Below, piece by piece: positions 22,629 to 30,996 of a stretch of DNA of 64,000 nucleotides. The notes beneath the pieces are model-generated. The model had not been told where the DNA came from, searched no databases, and saw only the letters and a list, made by a program, of their open reading frames with translations. Origin of the DNA: Rhodospirillaceae bacterium (lineage in GTDB: Bacteria; Pseudomonadota; Alphaproteobacteria; CACIAM-22H2); assembly GCA_022843945.1 (NCBI GenBank), contig JALHMR010000004.1, positions 1-64,000 on the forward strand, read 5' to 3'. The position numbers and the translations under genes are program-made. Within the stretch, counting starts at the first letter, position 1; the number at the start of each line of letters is the position of its first letter.

Positions 22629-23879
22629 ATGCGCGCGCTGAATATTGCATCGCTGGCGGTTGTCTCGTTTTGCGGCCTGAGCGCCCTTGAGGCGACGGCC
22701 CAGGCCTTGCCCGAGGCTGCCGGCAAAACACTGATCGACGGCGTATGCACCGGCTGTCACCAGACCAACATGATTAGCCAGAGCTCCGGCTACACGCGCG
22801 AGCACTGGAACGAGCTGATCGGCACCATGATCGATCTCTCGGCGAGTAAGGAGACGCAGGACGAGATCCTGCAATACTTGACGACGAACTTCCCCCCAAA
22901 CACGAAGCGGGCGGCCAAGGCGGTTCCCGGGCCGCTGCCGCGGCCGGAATTCAAGGAATGGACGACACCGACCCTGGGCCAGCGTTCACGCGACCCGGTG
23001 GAGGCACCGGATGGTTCGATCTGGTGGGTGGGGCAATTCGGTAACGTCATGGGCCGGCTCGACCCCAAAACCGGTGAGATGAAGGAATTCCAGCTGCCGA
23101 CCAAGGCGTTGCCGCACTCGGTGAACATCGATCGTGACGGCACGCCCTGGTACACGGGCAATGGCAACGGCACGATCGGCAAGCTCGACCCCAAGACGGG
23201 CGAGGCCACGGTCTACAAGATGCCCGATCCTGCGGCGCGCGATCCGCACACGGCGGAGTTCGACCGCAACGGCATCATGTGGTTCTCGCTGCAGCAGAGC
23301 AACATGCTGGGCCGCCTCGATCCCAAGACGGGTGAGGTCAAGCTGGTGAAGAGCAAGACGCCGGGCGCCAAGCCCTATGGCGTGAAGATCGACGCCGACG
23401 GTACGCCGTGGTTCGCCTGCAACGGCAGCAACTGCCTGGTGAAGCTCGATCCGGCGACCATGGAGCAAACCGAGGTCAAGCTGCCGATCCCCGCGACCAC
23501 GGTGCGCCGCCTCGATATCGCCGAAGACGGGATGATCTGGTACGTCAACTCCTCGCAGGGGAAGCTCGGCCGCCACAACCCCAAGACCGGCGAGATCAAG
23601 GAATGGGACTCGCCCAGCGGGCCGAAGTCGCACCCCTACGCCATCGCCGTGGTCGACGGCATCGTCTGGTACAACGAATCAGGCGTGCGGCCGGACATGC
23701 TGGTGCGCTTCGATCCCAAGACCGAGACCTTCCAGAGCTGGCCGATCAACTCGGGCGGCGTGCAGGCGGGCATCGTCCGGCACATGCGCGCGACGCGCGA
23801 CGGCGACCTGCTGATCCACCAGAGCAGCACCAACCGCATCATCCTGGTGCCGGTCAGGTCGGCCACGCCGACCCGCTAG
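22629..23879 (+). CDS. Secreted c-type cytochrome fused to a Vgb-like beta-propeller
   Basis: The protein has 416 residues. A signal peptide (MRALNIASLAVVSFCGLSAL, cleaved near AQA) is followed by a short haem-binding domain with CTGCH at 40-44. From about 110 on is a repeat domain of six blades with the motif GRLDPKTGE, IWWVGQFGN, PWYTGNGNG and similar, like virginiamycin B lyase and other streptogramin-lyase-type propellers. It should be periplasmic. The cytochrome part is only about 70 residues and its axial Met is not certain. It may pass electrons from an oxidised substrate, possibly bound by the propeller. It starts 80 bases after the small Tat-like gene. Confidence 0.8.
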   Translation: MRALNIASLAVVSFCGLSALEATAQALPEAAGKTLIDGVCTGCHQTNMISQSSGYTREHWNELIGTMIDLSASKETQDEILQYLTTNFPPNTKRAAKAVPGPLPRPEFKEWTTPTLGQRSRDPVEAPDGSIWWVGQFGNVMGRLDPKTGEMKEFQLPTKALPHSVNIDRDGTPWYTGNGNGTIGKLDPKTGEATVYKMPDPAARDPHTAEFDRNGIMWFSLQQSNMLGRLDPKTGEVKLVKSKTPGAKPYGVKIDADGTPWFACNGSNCLVKLDPATMEQTEVKLPIPATTVRRLDIAEDGMIWYVNSSQGKLGRHNPKTGEIKEWDSPSGPKSHPYAIAVVDGIVWYNESGVRPDMLVRFDPKTETFQSWPINSGGVQAGIVRHMRATRDGDLLIHQSSTNRIILVPVRSATPTR

Positions 23880-23893
23880 GTCCGCATCGACAG

Positions 23894-24862
23894 CTACTGC
23901 GCGGTGATGCCGGCGTCCTTGATCAGCTTGGCGTAGGACTGCAACTCGCGGCGGATCAGCGCCGCGAGCTCTTCCGGCGACCCGGTGACGATCTCGGCGC
24001 CCCCCTGGGTGATCAGGCGTTCGCGCACGTCGGGCGCCTGCAACGCCCTGACCATCTCCTCGTTCAGCCGGTCGACGATCGCCTTGGGCGTACCGGCCGG
24101 GGCGAGCATGCCCTGCCACTGCGTGATGTTGAAGTCGCGCGCGCCACGCTCCTCCATGGTCGGCACATCGGGTAGGGCGGAGGCGCGCTTCTGGCTGGAG
24201 ACCGCGAAGGGCCGCAGCGTGCCGGCCTGGATATGCGGCACCGAGGTGATGACGGTATCGAACATGAAGGCGATGTGTCCACCCAGCAGGTCGGTCAGTG
24301 CCGCGGCGCTGCCGCGATAGGGCACATGGGTGAGCCTGGTCGCGGTGGTCAGCGCCAGCAGCTCGCCCGCCAGATGGTTGCCGCCGCCGACACCGGTGGA
24401 ACCGTAGGAGACGGCGCCGGGGCTCGCCTTGGCCCGGCTCACCAGGTCGTCGAGCGTGCGGATCGGCGAGTTGGCCAGGGTGACGAGCACGTACTGGAAA
24501 ACCGTGCCCTGGGAGACCGGCGCGAAATCCTTGAGCGGGTCGTAGGGCACGCTGGTGTAGAGCACCGGGTTGACGGTGATCGGGCCGCTGGCGGTGACCA
24601 GCAGCGTGTAGCCGTCCGGCGCCGACTTGGCGACGGCATCGGTGCCAATGCCACCATTGGCGCCGCCCCGGTTCTCGACCACGAAGTTCTGCTTGAAGGC
24701 CTCGCTCAGCTTCTGGGCGATGGTGCGGCCGAAGATGTCGGCGGCGCCGCCGGCCACGTAAGGGACGATGACGCGCACCGGCTTGCTCGGGTAACCCTGC
24801 GCCGCCGCCGGACCGGCCAGTACCGCCAGTGCCACCAGCGCGCCCGTGACTCTCCAGATCAT
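23894..24862 (-). CDS. Tripartite tricarboxylate transporter substrate-binding protein (Bug family)
   Basis: The protein has 322 residues. It begins with a Sec signal (MIWRVTGALVALAVLAGPAAAQ) followed by GYPSKPVRVIVPYVAGGAADIFGRTIAQ, the canonical Bug start. Other family landmarks are FVVENRGGANGGIGTDAVA, PDGYTLL, YGSTGVGGGNHLAGELL, LTHVPYRGSAAALTDLLGGHI, and a late AIVDRLNEEM. It binds a carboxylated or aromatic acid in the periplasm for a TctAB-type carrier. The ATG at 24862 has GGAGGAG upstream; the same frame stays open far upstream, but that is antisense of the amidohydrolase. It is convergent with the cytochrome gene. An orphan receptor: no TctAB gene is adjacent. Confidence 0.9.
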   Translation of the reverse strand: MIWRVTGALVALAVLAGPAAAQGYPSKPVRVIVPYVAGGAADIFGRTIAQKLSEAFKQNFVVENRGGANGGIGTDAVAKSAPDGYTLLVTASGPITVNPVLYTSVPYDPLKDFAPVSQGTVFQYVLVTLANSPIRTLDDLVSRAKASPGAVSYGSTGVGGGNHLAGELLALTTATRLTHVPYRGSAAALTDLLGGHIAFMFDTVITSVPHIQAGTLRPFAVSSQKRASALPDVPTMEERGARDFNITQWQGMLAPAGTPKAIVDRLNEEMVRALQAPDVRERLITQGGAEIVTGSPEELAALIRRELQSYAKLIKDAGITAQ

Positions 24863-24931
24863 CGTCTCCTCCCTCGCGAGCGTCTGTGGCATGCTTGACC
24901 ACAGCGCTCCTGCTTCGACGAAGACGCAACT

Positions 24932-25825
24932 ATGCCCACGCCCGACCGCCCGCACAAGCAGCCCAACCAGCCGTTGCCGTCCGACGCCGCCGACTGCCAC
25001 ATGCACGTCTTCGGGCCCCTTGACCGCTTTCCGCTGGCCCCCGAGCGCAGCTACAACGTGCCTGAAGCCCTGCTGGCCGAGCACGAGGCGATGAAGCGGG
25101 TGGTGGGCCTCGAGCGCACCGTGCTGGTGCAGCCCAGCGGCTATGGCACCGACAACCGGGCGATGCTGGCGGCACTCGAGGCGCTGGGTCCGCGCGGCCG
25201 CGGCGTGGCCGTGGTCGACCTCGGTGTCTCGGAGGCCGAGCTCGACGCGATGCATGCCGTGGGCGTGCGCGCCGTGCGGCTCAATCTCGTCTCGCTCCGC
25301 AGCCGCTACAGCAACCCGGCGCAGCTGATCGGCGCGTTCGCTTCGCGCCTGGCGCCACGCGGCTGGCACCTGCAGGTCTTCGGCGAGAACCACCTGATCG
25401 CCGCCCTCGAGCCGGCGCTGGCCCAGGCCACGGTCGACGTGGTGGTCGATCACATGGGCCTGCCCGATGCCCGCCACGGCCTCGACCAGCCGGGCTTCAA
25501 GGCGCTCCTGCGCCTGCTCAAGACCGGTCGCGTCTGGGCCAAGCTCGCCGGCGCCGACCGCGTCACCCGCTTCACCGGCCGGCTGGGCGATGCCGTGCCG
25601 TTCATGCAGGCCCTGACCGCTGCCAATCCCGAGCGTCTGGTCTGGGGCAGCGACTGGCCGAATATCGGCTTCCATACGGGGACGGCCGTCGGCCACGACG
25701 CGATCCTGCCCTATCGCGAGCTCGATGCCGGGGCGTTGCTCGACGTGCTGGCCGAGGCGGTGCCCGACGCGGCCGTGCGCCAGAAAATCCTCGCCGACAA
25801 CCCGGCCCGGCTGTATCAGTTTTGA
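24932..25825 (+). CDS. Amidohydrolase of the 2-pyrone-4,6-dicarboxylate lactonase (LigI-like) family
   Basis: The protein has 297 residues with a TIM-barrel of the Amidohydrolase_2 type (COG3618). Landmarks are DCHMHVFGPLDRFPL (metal-binding HxH), ERTVLVQPSGYGTDNRAML, VDHMGLPD, and LVWGSDWPN, where the Asp belongs to the metal site. In the protocatechuate 4,5-cleavage pathway LigI opens the pyrone dicarboxylate lactone; homologues hydrolyse other lactones and decarboxylate hydroxybenzoates. It is the first gene of an operon with the LigA and LigB genes, which supports a role in meta-cleavage. Precise substrate is not certain. Confidence 0.78.
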   Translation: MPTPDRPHKQPNQPLPSDAADCHMHVFGPLDRFPLAPERSYNVPEALLAEHEAMKRVVGLERTVLVQPSGYGTDNRAMLAALEALGPRGRGVAVVDLGVSEAELDAMHAVGVRAVRLNLVSLRSRYSNPAQLIGAFASRLAPRGWHLQVFGENHLIAALEPALAQATVDVVVDHMGLPDARHGLDQPGFKALLRLLKTGRVWAKLAGADRVTRFTGRLGDAVPFMQALTAANPERLVWGSDWPNIGFHTGTAVGHDAILPYRELDAGALLDVLAEAVPDAAVRQKILADNPARLYQF

Positions 25826-25826
25826 C

Positions 25827-26129
25827 ATGGGCATCGCTGACACCGACAAGAAGCTGGCCACCAACCGCATGGTCTTCGAGCTGCGCCGCGACGCCGGCGC
25901 GCTGGAGCGTTTCCGCGCCGATTTCGAGGGCACGCTGACCGCCTATGGTCTCGGCGAGGCCGAGAAAGCCGCGTGGCGCGAGCGCGACATCGGTGCGCTG
26001 GGCAGGCTCGGCGTGCATCCCTATTTCCTGCCGCAGATCGCCCGTCTGTTCCGCGGCGGCGCCTACAACCACAACCGCAGCGCGGCGGCGCAGCTCTACG
26101 CCGCCACCGTCCTCGACGGGAAGAAGTAA
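25827..26129 (+). CDS. ligA: Extradiol dioxygenase small (alpha) subunit, LigA-like
   Basis: The protein has 100 residues and one LigA domain: NRMVFELRRDAGALERFRADFEGTLTAYGLGEAEKAAW then LGRLGVHPYFLPQIARLFRG. In protocatechuate 4,5-dioxygenase the alpha subunit caps the LigB active site. It starts with an ATG one base after the amidohydrolase stop, and its stop overlaps the LigB ATG (TAATG), so translation is coupled. The protein resembles LigA of protocatechuate 4,5-dioxygenase and also gallate dioxygenase subunits. Confidence 0.85.
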   Translation: MGIADTDKKLATNRMVFELRRDAGALERFRADFEGTLTAYGLGEAEKAAWRERDIGALGRLGVHPYFLPQIARLFRGGAYNHNRSAAAQLYAATVLDGKK

Positions 26130-26982
26130 TGGCTGAGATCGTCTGCGTTCTGGCGTTGTCGCATGCCCCCGGCCTCACCGGCTGGCTCGACCAGGCGCCC
26201 GCGGACCAGCAGCGGCGCCTGCTCGACGGTTACCGCGCGCTGCACGATGCCTTTCGGGCGGCGAAGCCTGACGTGGTCATCGGCATCGCCAACGACCACC
26301 TGCTCAACATGCCGGTCGACGACACCGCCGATTTCATGATCGGCACGGCGGAGACCTGGCAGGGACCGGCACCCTGGTTCAGCGACTGGCTCAACGTGCC
26401 GCCCTACAAGGTCCGCGGCCACAAGGCGCTGGCCGAGACGCTGGTGCGCGAGGGGCGGCACGCGGGGTGCCTTTCCGCGCGGCCGGGAGCCTGCTGTTCG
26501 ACGACAACTGGTCGGTGCCGCTCAAGTTCCTGACGCCCCAATACGACGTGGCGCTGGTGCCGATCCACATGAACTGCATCGTGCCGCCGCTGCCCTCGCC
26601 CGAGCGCTGTTACGCGGTGGGCGAGATGATCGCCGACATCGTCCGCCGCAAGCGCCCGGCGGGCGCGCGCGTGGCCATCATGGCCACCGGCGGCCTGTCG
26701 CACGATCCCGGCGGCCCGCGCTACTTCGCCGTCGACGAGAAATTCGACCGCCGCTTTCTGGCGCTGCTTGAAGCCGGCGACCCCGACCGCTTGCTGAAGG
26801 AGATCACCATCGAGGCCATGGCCGCGGCCGGCGACGGCGGCACCACGGAGCTGCTGTCCTGGATCGTGGCGCTGGGGGCGGCCGGCAAACGTCCAGCACG
26901 AACCCTGTGCTACGAGGCGGCGGTGGAGCTGCGCTGCGGCATGGGCGGCGTGGTTTGGGACATGGAACGCGCCGCCGCATGA
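26129..26982 (+). pseudogene. ligB: Extradiol dioxygenase large subunit, LigB-like, frameshifted
   Basis: The gene starts at the ATG in TAATG and reads MAEIVCVLALSHAPG (His12-like) and VIGIANDHLLNM (His61-like) up to LVREGRHAG at about 26466. In the run of G at 26464-26467 the frame is lost: the native continuation, PFRAAGSLLFDDNWSVPLKFL and onward to LCYEAAVELRCGMGGVVWDM, is in another frame. One more G would restore a single frame of 284 residues, the normal LigB length. The rest includes IMATGGLSHDPGGPRY. A one-base loss in a homopolymer fits either a recent mutation or a sequencing error, which this sequence cannot separate. Both halves are otherwise well conserved. Confidence 0.85.
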
Positions 26983-27605
26983 GCTTGCGGACGGAGCTCG
27001 GCGAGCGCGTGGCGCCGGCACACACGGCGCTCCTGGTCATCGACCTGCAGAACGATTTCGTGGCCGAGGGCGGCTATATCGAGAAGGTCGTTGGCCGCAA
27101 CACCGCCGCCTGCCGGGCCATCCTGCCGGCGGCGGCAGCGCTCATCGACGCCGCGCGGCAGGCCAAGGTGCCGGTGATCTGGATCATCGCCGATTACTCG
27201 CACGACAAGATTCCCGTGCCGGCCCAGGCCCGGCTGGCCCGGCAGGGCTGGAAAGAGGTGTGCTGCGCGCCGGGCAGCTGGGGCCACGATTTCGTGGGGC
27301 CCCGGCCGCAAGCCGGCGAGACGGTGATCACCAAGCACAGCTTCAGCTGCTTTCACGGCACGACCTTGGAGGCAGAGCTGCGCCAACGCGGCATCGAGAC
27401 CCTGGTGGTCACCGGCGTGCAGACCAACGCCTGCGTCGACTACGCCATCCGCGAGGGTTTCGTGCGCGGCTTCTACATCGCCGTCGCAGAGGATTGCGTG
27501 GCCGCGCATATGCCGGAGCTGCACGCGGCGACCCTCACCGCAACCAAGTTCCTGTTCGGCGACGTGGTGCCGTCGGCGACCCTGATCGAGCGCTGGCGGG
27601 CTTAA
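26979..27605 (+). CDS. Isochorismatase-family cysteine hydrolase
   Basis: The protein has 208 residues and an isochorismatase fold: TALLVIDLQNDFVAEGGY (catalytic Asp in the DLQNDF motif), HSFSCFHGTTLEAELRQRGIETLVVTGVQTNACVDYAIREGF (Lys in TKHSF and the nucleophile Cys in VQTNACV), and YIAVAEDCVA. Relatives hydrolyse amides, N-carbamoyl compounds, maleamate and related ring-cleavage products. It starts at ATGA overlapping the LigB stop, so it belongs to the ring-cleavage operon. The stop overlaps that of the convergent LVIVD gene (TTAA). In this setting an amide or imine hydrolase step is likely, but the substrate is open. Confidence 0.85.
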   Translation: MSLRTELGERVAPAHTALLVIDLQNDFVAEGGYIEKVVGRNTAACRAILPAAAALIDAARQAKVPVIWIIADYSHDKIPVPAQARLARQGWKEVCCAPGSWGHDFVGPRPQAGETVITKHSFSCFHGTTLEAELRQRGIETLVVTGVQTNACVDYAIREGFVRGFYIAVAEDCVAAHMPELHAATLTATKFLFGDVVPSATLIERWRA

Positions 27606-28882
27606 GCCGTCACTTCCAGGAGATCCAGCCCGACATTCCGGTCGAGCAGGTAGACCAGGCCTCGGTCGTCGACCTCGACGTCGTTGCTCTGCGGGCTCGG
27701 CTGGCCGGTGGCCGGTTCGGGGATGTACCAGCCAGTCTCGGTCGGCGTCTCCGGCCTGGCGATATCGATGATGCGCAGGCCCCCGCCGAACCATGAGGTG
27801 TAGAGCCGCGTATCGCCCGGCTTCATGTGCTCCTGGAACTGGTGGGCGCCGAAGCGGCCAGGGGTGCGGGCATAGGGCGAGTCCAGCTCGCTGACATGGA
27901 ACTGCGAGACCGGCTTGATGTTGGCGACATCGCTGACATCGAAGACCCAGAATCCGGCATGCGGCTGGCCGGGCACGTGGTCGTGCTCCTCGTCGACGGC
28001 CACGGCGAGCTCGCGGCCGGCGACCGGGAAGGGCACGCGCAGGACCGTGTGCGTCGGCTCGGGGAAGGGCGGGTGATAGTCGTAAGCGCCGACGGTCTTG
28101 GGCCTGCGGATGTCCGAGACGTCGATCACCCGCAGGCCGGCATGCCAAACGGCCGCCCACAGCTGGTTGCCATGACGCAGGGTGTGGTGCAGCCGGTTCT
28201 TGTAGCCGGCCCAGCTCGGCTTCTCGCCGCCGGCGATATGCTGGCCCGGCATCCACCAGCGCGAGACCTCAGCCGGCTTGTTGGGCCTGGCCAGGTCGTA
28301 GATCACCAGGATGTTGCCGACATAGCCCTCCATCTCGGTCGAGATGTAGGCGTAGCTGGCGTCCATGTCGAAGCGGTGGACGCCGAAGCCGTGGGTCTTC
28401 TGGTAGGCCAGCAGCTTCGGCTTCGACTTGTCCTTGATGTTCCAGATCTTGAACCCGCCGTCGTGGTAACCGCGCTGGCGCTGGGCCTCGAGCACCGCAA
28501 TATCGGCTTCCTTGACGCCGATCTCCTGGGCAATCTCAGCGTCGCTTGGCGCGCGGCCCAGCGATTTCGTCAGCTTCTCGCGCGCACCCGGGATGCGGTC
28601 GCCGCGGCGCACGAAATGCCGGTTGTTCTGCTCGACATTGGTGATCATCAGGTCGCCGATCACCCGCACCTTGTGGGTATGCGACTGATGGTCCGGCAGG
28701 GTGATCTCGCCGACCACCTTCGGCTTCTTCGGGTCCGAGACGTCGATGATCGTGGTGCCGTGCGGCGGCTTCATATGGCCGACGTAGCAGTAATTGCCCT
28801 CGACGTAGACCTGGCCGCCGCCGGCGATGTCGAGCCGGGCCACGCGCTTGACGTTCTTGGCCATCGGGATCGCGGTTTGCAT
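27602..28882 (-). CDS. LVIVD-repeat beta-propeller with a sigma-region-3-like insertion
   Basis: The protein has 426 residues made of LVIVD-type blades: TTIIDVSDPKKPKVVGEI, FKIWNIKDKSKPKLLA, NILVIYDLARPNKPAEV, LRVIDVSDIRRPKTVG, FWVFDVSDVANIKPV and LRIIDIARPETP. Between residues about 97 and 138 is an added segment, ARE-KLTKSLGRAPSDAEIAQEIGV-KEADIAVLEAQRQ, which looks like the helix-turn-helix of sigma-70 region 3 rather than a propeller blade. No signal peptide is seen. It ends against the isochorismatase gene and lies 18 bases before the TctA gene in the same direction, so it may be cotranscribed with the TTT genes after the promoter near 32 kb. Confidence 0.75.
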   Translation of the reverse strand: MQTAIPMAKNVKRVARLDIAGGGQVYVEGNYCYVGHMKPPHGTTIIDVSDPKKPKVVGEITLPDHQSHTHKVRVIGDLMITNVEQNNRHFVRRGDRIPGAREKLTKSLGRAPSDAEIAQEIGVKEADIAVLEAQRQRGYHDGGFKIWNIKDKSKPKLLAYQKTHGFGVHRFDMDASYAYISTEMEGYVGNILVIYDLARPNKPAEVSRWWMPGQHIAGGEKPSWAGYKNRLHHTLRHGNQLWAAVWHAGLRVIDVSDIRRPKTVGAYDYHPPFPEPTHTVLRVPFPVAGRELAVAVDEEHDHVPGQPHAGFWVFDVSDVANIKPVSQFHVSELDSPYARTPGRFGAHQFQEHMKPGDTRLYTSWFGGGLRIIDIARPETPTETGWYIPEPATGQPSPQSNDVEVDDRGLVYLLDRNVGLDLLEVTA

Positions 28883-28900
28883 GTTTATGCGATCTCTCCG

Positions 28901-30430
28901 TTACGCTTCACCGCCGAACTTGGCGTCGGCCTCTGTCTTACTCAGCTGCCATTCGCGCCACAGCGGCAGCAGCAGCGACACGACCAGCATGGCCCACAGG
29001 ACATTCCCGATGGTCGAGGAGAACAGGACCATCGGGTCGCCCTGCGACAGGCGCAAGGAGCGCAGCAGGTACTGCTCGAAGAGCGGCCCCAAGATCACGC
29101 CGATGAGGATCGAGGTGACGTGGAACTGCGTCTTGTGGGCGACGTAGCCGATGAGGCCGAAGGCGAGCGCCAAGCCCATGTCGAAGACGTATTCGCGCTC
29201 GGCAAAGGCGGCGACGATGGTCAGCATGGTGATCAGCGGCACCAGGTACTTGATCGGGATCAGCACCACCCGCGACATATAGCGGGCCAGCGGCAGGATG
29301 GTCAGGATCATCAGGATGTAGCAGACCGCCATCGAGACGAAGACGCCGTAGGCGAGGTCCGGGCGCTCGGTGAACAGCCGCGGCCCTAGCACGATGCCGT
29401 GATACTGCACAACGATCATCATGACGGCGGCGGTGCTGCCCCCGGGCACGCCGATGGCCATCATCGGCACCAGCGTCCCGGAGGTCACACCGTTATTGGC
29501 CGACTCAGGCGCGATCACGCCTTCCGGGTGGCCGGTGCCGTAAAGATGTGGCGTCTTGGAGAAGAGCCGGGACTGCTGGTAGGCGACGAAGGAGGCGATG
29601 CTGGCGCCCGCGCCCGGGATAATGCCGATGACGAGGCCGATGAGGCCGGTCCAGGTGATCTGCCACCAGCGCTCCAGCGACATCTTCAGGCCGTCGAGCG
29701 TGTCCTCCCAGCGCACCGTGTGGCTGTGCTGGCGCCCGCTCTCGCTGACGATCATCTCCTCTTCGATCATGATCAGTGCTTCGGAGATGGCGAAGAGGCC
29801 GATCAGGACCGGGACCAGCGGCACGCCGTCGTAGAGCTCGAGGAAGCCGAAGGTGGCGCGCGGCGTGCTGTAGACATGGTCGGTGCCGATGATGCCGATC
29901 AGCAGGCCAAAGGCGCCGGCGATCAGGCCCTTGAGCATGTCGCGCGCCGCGATCACGGCGATCAGCGTCAGGCCGAAGAGGATGACCACGACCATCTCGA
30001 CGCTGCGCATGTAGAGGCCGATCTGGGCCAGGATGGGTAGCGCCGCGATGGTCAGCAGGGTGGCGATCAGGCCGCCGAACACCGAGGCGACGAAGGACAG
30101 GACCAGCGCCTGCTGGCCGAGGCCCTTCTTGGTCATCGGGTAGCCGTCGATGCAGGTTGCGGCGGCGCCGCCGTTGCCGGGGATGTTGAGCAGGATCGAC
30201 GGGATGCCGCCGCCCAGATGCGAGGCGCAATAGACCGCGATCATGAAAGTCAGCGCCAGGCTCACATCCATGGTGAGCGTGAGCGGCAGCAGGATGATCA
30301 GGGTGTTCTGGGCGTTAAAGCCCGGCAGGGCGCCGACCACGATGCCGAGGATCGTCGCCGGGATGATCACCCACCAGTAGCCGAACTGCTGCCAGGTGAG
30401 CTGGAGGATAAGGTCCCAGTTCCACTCCAC
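28901..30430 (-). CDS. tctA: Tripartite tricarboxylate transporter large permease (TctA)
   Basis: The protein has 509 residues with many membrane helices, including the TctA signatures VGALPGFNAQNTLIILLPLT, HLGGGIPSILLNIPGNGGAAATCIDGYPMTKKG, and GLIIGIIPGAGASIASFVAY. It is the main proton- or sodium-coupled carrier of the TTT system. The gene starts 3 bases after the TctB stop, and the substrate-binding gene lies upstream, so the three form an operon in order SBP-TctB-TctA. It extends to the LVIVD gene downstream. Confidence 0.92.
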   Translation of the reverse strand: MEWNWDLILQLTWQQFGYWWVIIPATILGIVVGALPGFNAQNTLIILLPLTLTMDVSLALTFMIAVYCASHLGGGIPSILLNIPGNGGAAATCIDGYPMTKKGLGQQALVLSFVASVFGGLIATLLTIAALPILAQIGLYMRSVEMVVVILFGLTLIAVIAARDMLKGLIAGAFGLLIGIIGTDHVYSTPRATFGFLELYDGVPLVPVLIGLFAISEALIMIEEEMIVSESGRQHSHTVRWEDTLDGLKMSLERWWQITWTGLIGLVIGIIPGAGASIASFVAYQQSRLFSKTPHLYGTGHPEGVIAPESANNGVTSGTLVPMMAIGVPGGSTAAVMMIVVQYHGIVLGPRLFTERPDLAYGVFVSMAVCYILMILTILPLARYMSRVVLIPIKYLVPLITMLTIVAAFAEREYVFDMGLALAFGLIGYVAHKTQFHVTSILIGVILGPLFEQYLLRSLRLSQGDPMVLFSSTIGNVLWAMLVVSLLLPLWREWQLSKTEADAKFGGEA

Positions 30431-30433
30431 GGC

Positions 30434-30946
30434 TCAGCTCCCGAACAGCGGTGCGAGCAGGCTCTCGACCGGCCCGTGCGGGAAATTGCTGTCGAGGAGA
30501 GCGATGAACATCAGATAGCAGCAGGCGGCCACGCCGAGGGCCGTGCCGAGCAGCGGCTTGGGCTCGCGCACACCCATGACGAGCATGCTGGCCATCATGC
30601 CGAGGAACAGGCTGAGCGTGAAGCCGAGCCAGGGCAGGAGCGCGACAAAGCCGCCGATGGCGGCGACGATGCCCACCCTTTTCCATTGAGCCGAGGGCCG
30701 GTCCATCAGCTTGTCGAAGCCCAGCGTGGCCTCGCCGCGTAGAACCTTGAGCGCTATCCGGACGACGAACAGCGCCACCAGCAGCAGGAGGATGGCGCCG
30801 ATGGCGAAGGCATTGGCCGTCGCCTCCCAGGGGAGGTCCTGGATAGTGGCGAAGAAGTAGATGGCCAAGGCCACGGCCAGGCCGGGAATGACGAGGTCGG
30901 CACCCAGGCTGGGCTTGCCGCCAGGCCGCGAAGATGAGTCGGACAT
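30434..30946 (-). CDS. tctB: Tripartite tricarboxylate transporter small permease (TctB)
   Basis: The protein has 170 residues with four predicted membrane helices: LGADLVIPGLAVALAIYFFATI, FAIGAILLLLVALFVVRIALKVL, RVGIVAAIGGFVALLPWLGFTLSLFLGMMASMLVMG, and LGTALGVAACCYLMFIALLDSNFP. The start is the ATG at 30946 with AGAGGA upstream. A perfect 10-bp hairpin (30958-30982) lies just before this ribosome site and after the receptor gene. It pairs with TctA in the carrier. Confidence 0.88.
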   Translation of the reverse strand: MSDSSSRPGGKPSLGADLVIPGLAVALAIYFFATIQDLPWEATANAFAIGAILLLLVALFVVRIALKVLRGEATLGFDKLMDRPSAQWKRVGIVAAIGGFVALLPWLGFTLSLFLGMMASMLVMGVREPKPLLGTALGVAACCYLMFIALLDSNFPHGPVESLLAPLFGS

Positions 30947-30957
30947 GGATTCCTCTC

Positions 30958-30982
30958 GGGCGGGCACGGGCTGTGCCCGCCC
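30958..30982 (-). promoter_or_regulatory. Intercistronic hairpin between receptor and permease genes
   Basis: GGGCGGGCAC and GTGCCCGCCC form a perfect 10-bp GC stem with a 5-base loop in the 50-base gap between the receptor stop and the TctB start. No T-run follows, so it is not a standard terminator. It ends near the TctB ribosome site. It could stabilise the receptor part of the mRNA and lower permease translation. Confidence 0.6.
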
Positions 30983-30996
30983 TGGTTTGGCGCCTG

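Noticed and set aside
24863-25933. Upstream extension of the Bug receptor frame
   Set aside because: The extension lies antisense to the amidohydrolase and LigA genes; the ATG at 24862 has a good ribosome site and starts the signal peptide.
27602-28882. A sigma factor gene
   Set aside because: Only a short region-3-like segment is present inside a propeller; regions 2 and 4 are absent.
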